From: Streptomyces antibioticus
GTDB taxonomy: Bacteria > Actinomycetota > Actinomycetes > Streptomycetales > Streptomycetaceae
Length of the DNA: 64,000 bases
Assembly (NCBI RefSeq): GCF_002019855.1
Contig: NZ_CM007717.1
Coordinates: forward strand, 3,102,645-3,166,644
Direction: 5' to 3'
Positions 54,316 to 64,000 of this stretch are shown here, piece by piece. Position 1 is the first letter of the stretch. The number at the start of each line of letters is the position of its first letter. Under the pieces are notes generated by a model. It searched no databases and was not told where the DNA came from. It was given only the letters and a program-made list of their open reading frames with translations. The position numbers were made by a program, and so were the translations under genes.

Positions 54316-56073
54316 CTACCTCCGCTTGAGCAGCAGTTCCGTGTTCCGGTCCCCCGGGCCGCCGCTCAGCCGGGCCCCGTCGGGGCGGGCGTTCGCCGAC
54401 AGCTCCCGGTAGAGGGCGGCCAGGCCGGTCTGGGAGAGGTCGCCGAAGTCCGTGCGGTGCGGGGCGGCGGACTCGATCAGGGTGGTGTGCAGGGAGAGGG
54501 TGCCGTCCGCGTTGTCGACCAGCTCGACGATCCGGGCGAGCTGCGGGAACTCCACGTGGGAGGCGGTGGAGATCTCCCAGAAGGAGCCCGCGGAGCCGCG
54601 GTGCGGGGTGATGTCGTTGCGGTGGATGTGGCCGTTCACCCACGCCACCACGTTGGGGTGCCGGCCGAGCAGCGCCACCAGTTCGGCCCCCTGGTGCCGG
54701 CGCTCGCGCGGGCGGGCCGGGTCCGGGCGGGTGTTGGACATGCTGCTGCCGGTGTGGTGGCTGAAGACGACCACGTGCAGGTCGCGGTGGGTGCGCAGGG
54801 TGCGGTCCAGCCAGGTGAGCTGCGCGGTGCCGATCGAGCCGTTGTAGTGGCCGCCGGGGTCGGTGGTGTCGAGGCTGACGCCGAGCACCTTCTCGGTGAT
54901 CGGGAAGGTGTAGTACTGCGTGCCCGCCTCCAGGTTGGCCCGCGTGTAGCCGTGGCCGACCGGGCCCGCGCCCCGGTACGCGGGGTCCAGGTGGGCCCGG
55001 ACGTACTCGCGGGGTGTGAAGGGGGCCCGGCGCTCGTCCGGGGTGACCGCGCGCATCGCACGGCGCCGGGAGTCCAGCAGGTCGCGCAGGACGGTGCCGC
55101 GGGGGTCGCGGTCCTGGCTGATGCTCCGCTGGAGCCGTGCCGCCTCGGCGGGGCTGAGGTCCATCAGCTTGCGGCCGCCGACCGCGTACGCGGCGAGCCG
55201 GCTGTCGCCGTGCGCGTAGCAGCCCAGCGGCATGGCGTCGTGGTTGCCGACGGTGGAGTACCAGGGCAGGGTCAGGCCGGGGCTGCGCACCTCGCGGATC
55301 GCGGCCGCCAGGAAGCCGTCGATACGGGGGAAGCCGCGCCGGGTGTAGGCGTCGCGGGAGGCCGAGCCGGGCTGCCAGTACAGGGGGACGCCGCTGTTCT
55401 GGACGCCCTCGTAGTGGCGCGGGTCCCCGGAGTTGGGGGTGATCCGCCCGCCGCTGAGCACGGTCAGGTACCAGTCCAGCTCGGTGCGGGCGTTGTTGTC
55501 GGTGTTGTCGCCGGTGGTGACGGCGCAGTCCAGCGGCGCCCCGGTGACCGGCGCGGCGCGCAGCGCGTTGACCCGCTCCACGAGCGAGACCGCGCCCTGC
55601 ACGGTGAGCGCCTCGTGCGGCCGCCAGGAGATCTCGCTCGCCGCGCGCAGGTACTCCAGACGCAACGGATGCTGACTGTCGATCAGATGCAGGTCGGTGA
55701 GCTGCACGAAGGCCGCGAGGGCGGTACGGCGGTCCGCGCGGCCTGACCTGGGCGCGGCCAGTTCGCCGCGGACGACGCGGCCCCAGCCGGGCGCGCTGCC
55801 CATCCGGCGGTAGCCGGAGCCGGGGCGCGGGGCGGCGACGGCGGCGAGCGTGGTGCCCTGGATGTAGGGGGCGGACGGGGCGGCGGCGAGGGCTGTGGCC
55901 TGTGGCCCGGCCTCGGGCGCTCGCGCGGCGGGGGCCGCCGCGCTGTCGGTGGGCCGCAGGGCGTACCCGACGCCCGCGGAGACGGAGACGGCCGCGGTGG
56001 CGGCGAGGACGGTACGACGGTCGACCCCCAGCACGGAGGACGTGACGGAGCGGGTGCGCGACATGCCGCCCAT
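54316..56073 (-). CDS. TIGR03767-type exported metallophosphoesterase
   Basis: 585 residues. A Tat-like signal (DRRTVLAATAAVSVSAG) suggests export in folded form. The calcineurin-like metal-binding blocks are all present: TDLHLID, TGDNTDNN, GNHDAMPLG, FSHHTGSS and NGHIHRND. These enzymes hydrolyse phosphomonoesters or diesters; the substrate is unknown. Three starts are in frame (GTG 56082, ATG 56073, ATG 56064); 56073 has GGTG at suitable distance. No regulator is adjacent. Confidence 0.88.
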   Translation of the reverse strand: MGGMSRTRSVTSSVLGVDRRTVLAATAAVSVSAGVGYALRPTDSAAAPAARAPEAGPQATALAAAPSAPYIQGTTLAAVAAPRPGSGYRRMGSAPGWGRVVRGELAAPRSGRADRRTALAAFVQLTDLHLIDSQHPLRLEYLRAASEISWRPHEALTVQGAVSLVERVNALRAAPVTGAPLDCAVTTGDNTDNNARTELDWYLTVLSGGRITPNSGDPRHYEGVQNSGVPLYWQPGSASRDAYTRRGFPRIDGFLAAAIREVRSPGLTLPWYSTVGNHDAMPLGCYAHGDSRLAAYAVGGRKLMDLSPAEAARLQRSISQDRDPRGTVLRDLLDSRRRAMRAVTPDERRAPFTPREYVRAHLDPAYRGAGPVGHGYTRANLEAGTQYYTFPITEKVLGVSLDTTDPGGHYNGSIGTAQLTWLDRTLRTHRDLHVVVFSHHTGSSMSNTRPDPARPRERRHQGAELVALLGRHPNVVAWVNGHIHRNDITPHRGSAGSFWEISTASHVEFPQLARIVELVDNADGTLSLHTTLIESAAPHRTDFGDLSQTGLAALYRELSANARPDGARLSGGPGDRNTELLLKRR

Positions 56074-56176
56074 GCTCGGCACCGGGGGTGACCTGCGCGT
56101 GAACGCCCCAGCAACGCGAAACGCCGATCGCCGGACATGGATCTGGAGGCACTTCCGCGCCGGACCGCACGCCCCG

Positions 56177-56641
56177 CTACGCCTCCGGCGGCACGAACAC
56201 CCGCCCGTCCCGCGGGCGTTCCCGCCACAGCTTGAGCGCCACGTCGACCAGCCGGACCCGGGTCAGCTCCGGTACGGCGGCCAGGTCGTGCCAGGCGGCG
56301 AGGTCGGTGGAGCCGTTCACCTCGTGGCGCAGTTCGCCGCCGGTGATCCGGGCCTCGTAGACGATGCGCAGGCCCTGGTGGTCGACGGGGCCGCGCCAGC
56401 CCGCGCGGCCGAAGACCCGGCGGAAGGTGTCCACTCCGAGCAGGCCGGTCACCTCGACGCGGTAGCCGGTCTCCTCGTCGAGTTCGCGCACCACGGTGTC
56501 GAGGGGATCCTCGCCGTGCTCCATGCCGCCGCCGGGCAGCACCCACTCCGGGGTGCCGTCGGCGGCCGGTGAGCGGGCGAGCAGGATCCGGTCGTCCCGG
56601 ACGCACACGGCGTAGGCGGCCACCCTCAACTTCTTGCGCAC
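56177..56641 (-). CDS. NUDIX hydrolase
   Basis: 154 residues. The NUDIX box G-x5-E-x7-REUxEExGU is seen as GGGMEHGEDPLDTVVREL then DEETGYRV. The rest is a typical alpha-beta-alpha fold with FRRVFGRAGWRGPV. These enzymes cleave nucleoside diphosphates linked to another group. Specificity is not evident. Confidence 0.9.
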   Translation of the reverse strand: MRKKLRVAAYAVCVRDDRILLARSPAADGTPEWVLPGGGMEHGEDPLDTVVRELDEETGYRVEVTGLLGVDTFRRVFGRAGWRGPVDHQGLRIVYEARITGGELRHEVNGSTDLAAWHDLAAVPELTRVRLVDVALKLWRERPRDGRVFVPPEA

Positions 56642-56880
56642 ACAACGACGTTAGCCGGTCGAGAGCGGGCACGGGGGGACACAGGGGCCGGACAGGGGCC
56701 ATACAGGGTCCCCGTAGAGGGTTTTCCCCATACATCCATATCGTTTCGGTCAACACTCCCCAAACAACTGCCCCTTGCGTAAAGCTTTGCGTTCGTCCGA
56801 GACCGTCTTCCGGACGTTTCGCGACCGGGTGTGACCAGCCCGGTCGCCCGACGCTCGTTCCTTACGTACAAGGGATGCCG

Positions 56881-59800
56881 ATGACCTTCACCCCCCAGCG
56901 CGAGCCCGCCCCGGGCGCCAGACGCGTGGTGCGCATAGCCGTGGCCGCGGGCCTGGTGGCAGCGCTGTCCGCGGCCGGACCGATACCCGTGGCCTTCGCC
57001 GCGGGCGCCGACCGGGCCCCGGCCGCCGCCGACCCGGGCGCCAAGTCCGCCCACGAAAAGCTCGGTTCGGACGACGCCGCCCTTCTCGCCGAGGCCAAGG
57101 CCGACGGCGACAAGACCGTCACGCTGATGGTCGCGACCGCTCCCGGCAGCACCGAGCAGGTCGCCGCAGAACTCGACGCCGTCAAGGGCGGCCTCGTGGG
57201 CCGCACCTTCGACAAGGTCGGCTACGTCCGCGCCACCGTCCCCACCGGCAAGGCCGACGCGGCCATCGCCGCCGCCACCAAGCTCTCCTCGGTGCACGCC
57301 ATCGACCTGCGGGAGGACATCCCGCTGGACGACCCGACGCCCGCCGCGGACACCGCCAAGGGCGCCGCGAAGGGCTCCTCGGGCTCCAAGGCCGCCAAGG
57401 CGCCGGGCAAGAACACGCCCGCCGAGAACCCGTACAACCCGTCCTTCGAGACGGGCGCCGTCGACTTCGTGAAGAAGAACCCGAAGGCGGACGGCCGCGG
57501 GGTCACCATCGGTGTCCTCGACTCCGGCGTGGACCTCGGGCACCCCGCCCTCCAGAAGACCACCACCGGCGAGCGCAAGATCGTCGACTGGGTCACCTCG
57601 ACCGACCCGGTCTCCGACGGCGACCTGTCCTGGCGCCGGATGACGAACGTCGCCGACGGCCCGCAGTTCAGCCGGACCCCCGCGACCACCGGTGTCGCCG
57701 AGACCTTCAAGGCCCCGGCCGGCTCCTACCGGTTCAACTACTTCTACGAGTCCGCGACGGCCGGCGGCGACCAGCTCGGCGACGTCAACCGCGACGGTGA
57801 CACCACCGACGCCTGGGGCGTGCTCTACGACCCCGCGACGAACACCGTGCGCGTCGACTCCGACGACAACCTGGACTTCACCGACAACGCCCCGATGAAG
57901 GCGTACAAGGACGGCTTCCAGGTCGCCTACTTCGGCACGGACGACCCGGCGACCGACGTCGTCGAGCGCATCCCGTTCGTCGTGGAGACCCGCAAGGACG
58001 TCGTCTACGACGCGGCCGGCAACAAGGCCGACTACGTCAACATCGGCATGATCTCCAGCGAGCACGGCACCCATGTCGCGGGCATCACCGCCGCGAACAG
58101 CCTGTTCGGCGGGAAGATGAACGGCGCCGCCCCCGGCGCGAAGATCGTCTCCTCGCGCGCCTGCGTCTTCGGCCCCGGCTGCTCCAACGTCGCGCTCACC
58201 GAGGGCATGATCGACCTCGTCGTCAACCGCGGCGTCGACATCGTCAACATGTCGATCGGCGGTCTGCCGGGCCTCAACGACGGCAACAACGCCCGCGCCG
58301 AGCTGTACACGCGCCTGATCGACACCTACGGCGTCCAGCTCGTCATCTCGGCCGGCAACAGCGGCCCCGGCGCCAACACCATCGGCGACCCCGGCCTGGC
58401 CGACAAGGTCATCTCGGTCGGCGCGGGCATCTCCAAGGAGACCTGGGCCGCCAACTACGGCTCCCAGGTGACCAAGAAGTACGCGCTGCTGCCCTTCTCC
58501 TCGCGCGGCCCGCGTGAGGACGGCGGCTTCACGCCGACCCTGGTCGCCCCCGGCGCCGCGATCAACACGATCCAGACCTGGCTGCCGGGCGCCCCGGTCG
58601 CCGAGGCGGGCTACTCCCTGCCGGCCGGCTACGCCATGCTCCAGGGCACCTCGATGGCCTCCCCGCAGGCCGCGGGCGCCTCGGCCCTGCTGATCTCGGC
58701 CGCCAAGCAGCAGAAGATCGCCCTCACCCCGGCGAACCTGCGCACCGCGCTGACCTCGACCGCCGACCACATCAAGGGTGTGCAGGCGTACGAGGAGGGT
58801 GCCGGCGCCATCAACATCGTCGACGCCTGGAAGTCCATCAGGAAGGGCGCCACCGCCCACGCGTACACGGTGAAGGCCCCGGTCGACACCGCGCTCGACT
58901 TCGCGCTGAAGACGCCGGGCTTCGGCACCGGCATCTACGACCGCGAGGGCGGCCTCAAGGCCGGTCAGAAGAAGACCTACGAGGTCACCGTCACCCGCAC
59001 GACGGGCGCCGACAAGCCGATCCGGCACGAGCTGTACCTGGAGAACAACGCGGCCGGCGCCTTCCGGATCGTCGGCTCCGACGAGGTCAAGCTCGGCCTG
59101 AACAAGCCGGTCACCGTGAAGATCCAGGCCGCGCCGAAGTCCGCCGGGATCAAGAGCGCGATCCTGGAGGTCGACGACCCGAAGACCGAGGGCATCGACA
59201 AGCAGATCCTCAACACGGTCGTCGTCTCGTCGCCGCTGGCGCACACCTTCTCCACGAAGAACACCGTGCAGCGCAACAGCTCGCAGCACTACTTCGTGAC
59301 CGTCCCCGAGGGCGCCACCTCCCTGGAGGTCGCCATCGGCGGGCTGAAGGACAAGAGCCAGACCCGCTTCATCTCGCTCCACCCCTACGGTGTCGCGGTC
59401 GAGAACACGGCCACCACCAACTGCTACAACAACTACCTCGACGGCAACGGCTGCAAGCCCGACGCCCGCTCCTACGCCGCCCCGCAGCCGGGCGTCTGGG
59501 AGATCGAGGTCGAGTCGCGCCGCACCTCGCCGCTGCTCGACAACCCCTACAAGCTGGACGTCACCGTCTACGGCGCCACGTTCGACCCGGCGACCGTGAC
59601 CGTGCCCGAGGCGAAGGTCGGCACCCCGGCCCCCGTCTCCTGGAAGGTGTCGAACAAGTTCGCCGCCATCGACGGCAAGCTGGTCGGCGGCCCGCTCGGC
59701 TCCTCCAAGGCGGCCCGCCCGACCGTCGCCAACCACGAGACCCAGACCACCACGGTCGAGGTCCCGGCCGGTGCCGCGTCCCTGGACGTCTCCATCGGCA

Positions 59801-60201
59801 ACGTCTCGGACACCGCCGCCGACCTGGACCTGACGGTCTACGACTCCACGGGCAAGCAGGTCGCCCAGCAGGCCGACGGCGACTCGGAGGAGGCGGTCTC
59901 CATCCCGAAGCCCGCCGCCGGCACGTACACCATCGAGGTCGCGGCCTACTCGGTCCCGGCCGGCACGACGGCGTACGACTACCTGGACGTGTTCTTCTCG
60001 TCCGCGCTCGGCACGGTCGACGTCGGCTCCTCGGCGCCGGTCAAGCTGGCCACGGGCGCCACGGCGGCGGTCTCCGCGACCGTCACCGCCGCGGCCCCCG
60101 CGCCCGAGGGCCGGGCCTTCTTCGGCCAGGTCCAGCTCGTCAACGCCCGCGGCACCGTCGCCGGTCTGGGCAGCGTGGCGATCGGCAAGGTCACGCCGTA
60201 A
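56881..60201 (+). CDS. Large secreted S8 family serine peptidase
   Basis: 1106 residues. It has a signal peptide (VRIAVAAGLVAALSAAGPIP ... AFAA), then an I9-like pro-region with VTLMVATAPGSTEQVAAELD. The subtilase triad is Asp in GVLDSGVDLGHP near 215, His in SEHGTHVAGI near 395, and Ser in QGTSMASPQAAG near 590. About 180 residues separate Asp and His, far longer than in plain subtilisins, and hold an extra Gly/Asp-rich segment. The C-terminal 450 residues contain two or three beta domains of pre-peptidase type. AAGGG lies 6 bases before the ATG at 56881. Likely role is extracellular proteolysis. Confidence 0.92.
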   Translation: MTFTPQREPAPGARRVVRIAVAAGLVAALSAAGPIPVAFAAGADRAPAAADPGAKSAHEKLGSDDAALLAEAKADGDKTVTLMVATAPGSTEQVAAELDAVKGGLVGRTFDKVGYVRATVPTGKADAAIAAATKLSSVHAIDLREDIPLDDPTPAADTAKGAAKGSSGSKAAKAPGKNTPAENPYNPSFETGAVDFVKKNPKADGRGVTIGVLDSGVDLGHPALQKTTTGERKIVDWVTSTDPVSDGDLSWRRMTNVADGPQFSRTPATTGVAETFKAPAGSYRFNYFYESATAGGDQLGDVNRDGDTTDAWGVLYDPATNTVRVDSDDNLDFTDNAPMKAYKDGFQVAYFGTDDPATDVVERIPFVVETRKDVVYDAAGNKADYVNIGMISSEHGTHVAGITAANSLFGGKMNGAAPGAKIVSSRACVFGPGCSNVALTEGMIDLVVNRGVDIVNMSIGGLPGLNDGNNARAELYTRLIDTYGVQLVISAGNSGPGANTIGDPGLADKVISVGAGISKETWAANYGSQVTKKYALLPFSSRGPREDGGFTPTLVAPGAAINTIQTWLPGAPVAEAGYSLPAGYAMLQGTSMASPQAAGASALLISAAKQQKIALTPANLRTALTSTADHIKGVQAYEEGAGAINIVDAWKSIRKGATAHAYTVKAPVDTALDFALKTPGFGTGIYDREGGLKAGQKKTYEVTVTRTTGADKPIRHELYLENNAAGAFRIVGSDEVKLGLNKPVTVKIQAAPKSAGIKSAILEVDDPKTEGIDKQILNTVVVSSPLAHTFSTKNTVQRNSSQHYFVTVPEGATSLEVAIGGLKDKSQTRFISLHPYGVAVENTATTNCYNNYLDGNGCKPDARSYAAPQPGVWEIEVESRRTSPLLDNPYKLDVTVYGATFDPATVTVPEAKVGTPAPVSWKVSNKFAAIDGKLVGGPLGSSKAARPTVANHETQTTTVEVPAGAASLDVSIGNVSDTAADLDLTVYDSTGKQVAQQADGDSEEAVSIPKPAAGTYTIEVAAYSVPAGTTAYDYLDVFFSSALGTVDVGSSAPVKLATGATAAVSATVTAAAPAPEGRAFFGQVQLVNARGTVAGLGSVAIGKVTP

Positions 60202-60222
60202 CGGCAAGGCAGTGAGACAGGA

Positions 60223-60252
60223 GGGGCGGGCGTCCGTACGGGCGCCCGCCCC
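60223..60252. terminator. Terminator between the subtilase and anti-sigma genes
   Basis: GGGGCGGGCG (60223-60232) pairs with 60243-60252 and continues through TCC/GGG to a GTAC loop. It lies between convergent genes. Confidence 0.82.
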
Positions 60253-60279
60253 TTCGCCGTGTCCACGGCGGCTCGGGGC

Positions 60280-63299
<3,020 letters not shown>

Positions 63300-63303
<4 letters not shown>

Positions 63304-64000
63304 GTCCCCCAGCCTCCCGCCGTCCGGCCCGGTCCACCGGCGGATTCCGGACGCCGTGTCCGGCGGGCGCGGCGCGCGGCCGGGCGGGGCAGCGCCGCCA
63401 GCACGGACAGCAGGGCCAGGCCCACGCCCAGCCACAGCACGCCGGTCGCCCCGGCCGTGTCGGCGGTGCGGCCGCCGGTGAAGGCGCCGAGCGCGATCGC
63501 CGTGTTGAAGACCGCGGCAATCAGCGCGGACACCGCTTCCGGGGCGCGCGGGGCGGCGGCCGTCAGCCAGGTCTGGGCGGAGACGGCGACCCCGCCGTAG
63601 ACGAACCCCCACAGGACGAGCAGCAGGGCCGACGCGCCGAGCGACCCGCCCGCGGGCACCAGCAGCGCGACGACCGCCGTCACGCCCGCCGCGACCACGC
63701 ACACCGTCCGCCGGGGACCGCGCGCGGCGGCCGGACCGGCGGCGAAGGTGCCGACGACGCCCGCGACGCCGTACCCGAGGAGCAGGGTGCCCGCCGCCCC
63801 GGCCCCCAGGCCCGGCACCCGTTCCAGGACGGACCGTACGTACGTGTACGCCGCGAAGTGCCCGGTGACCAGCAGTCCCACCACGGCCAGTCCCCGCCGC
63901 ACCCCGGGCAGCGCCGCCACCCGCCGCAACTCCCCTGTTCCGACCGTGCGTTCGGCGGGCAGCGGAGGGAGCGCGAGGGCCAGGGCCGCGGCCACCGCGA
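63300..64000 (-). CDS. MFS transporter, C-terminal half (runs off the window)
   Basis: The reading runs from the right edge to the stop at 63300, about 233 residues. It holds the second set of six membrane helices: GHFAAYTYVRSVLERVPGLG, LLLGYGVAGVVGTFAAGPAA, and FNTAIALGAFTGG, typical of DHA1-type efflux proteins such as AraJ/YdeA. The N-terminal half is outside the window. It is likely co-expressed with the DUF1203 gene. Confidence 0.88.

Noticed and set aside
56569..56880. Earlier start of the subtilase frame
   Set aside because: It overlaps the NUDIX gene and would place the signal peptide internally; the ATG at 56881 has AAGGG at the right distance.

Overview
The window looks like chromosomal core DNA of a Streptomyces. 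GC content is very high in nearly every codon third position. GTG and TTG starts are common, several promoters sit directly on the start codon (leaderless), and the cell-wall cluster mreB-mreC-mreD-pbp2-rodA(sfr), the paired clpP1/clpP2 genes with a ClgR-type box, and a mycothiol-type DsbA protein are all typical of the genus. No phage, integrase or insertion sequence was seen. The species cannot be named from this alone.

Layout. 1-0.18 kb: start of a DegT-type aminotransferase running off the left edge. 0.65-9.25 kb (minus): RNase E/G with long Ala/Glu/Arg arms, a DUF2344 radical-SAM partner with an apparent CTG start, a membrane protein built of W-x-x-VL-x-PVG repeats, and a B12-type radical SAM enzyme; two CRISPR-like repeats lie between the DUF2344 and membrane genes. 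9.3-10.8 kb: CYTH-CHAD protein. 10.9-17.3 kb: the mre/pbp2/rodA elongation and spore-wall cluster. 17.6-23.3 kb: ndk, a DUF4233 protein, folC, a hypothetical gene and valS. 23.5-24.4 kb: a Pro/Gly/Tyr-repeat membrane protein, convergent with the protein quality-control block clpX, clpP2, clpP1, tig (24.5-29.7 kb). tRNA-Pro and tRNA-Gly follow at 29.9-30.2 kb.

30.3-41.9 kb is a mixed housekeeping stretch: a 67-residue membrane protein, acyltransferase, HD protein, PP2C phosphatase, Eis-like acetyltransferase, Nei-type glycosylase, rpiB, an amino acid permease, a serine/threonine kinase with a very long repetitive linker, and a divergent LPKTG surface protein. 42-49.4 kb carries bioY and then the most interesting unit: a 28-codon leader peptide, a ROK regulator, an 8-codon micro-ORF with three Cys codons, a sulfonate-type ABC importer (three genes), a flavin monooxygenase and a TauD dioxygenase. 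Both tiny ORFs begin at the predicted transcription start and have inverted repeats at the promoter, so this looks like a sulfur-scavenging operon controlled at initiation and by cysteine-sensing attenuation.

49.5-64 kb: DsbA-family protein, pepN, an AbiEi/DUF559-like protein, a Tat-exported phosphoesterase, a NUDIX hydrolase, a large secreted subtilase, an ECF-type sigma factor with a putative membrane anti-sigma partner and an ECF-like self promoter, asd, a DUF1203 protein, and the C-terminal half of an MFS transporter running off the right edge.
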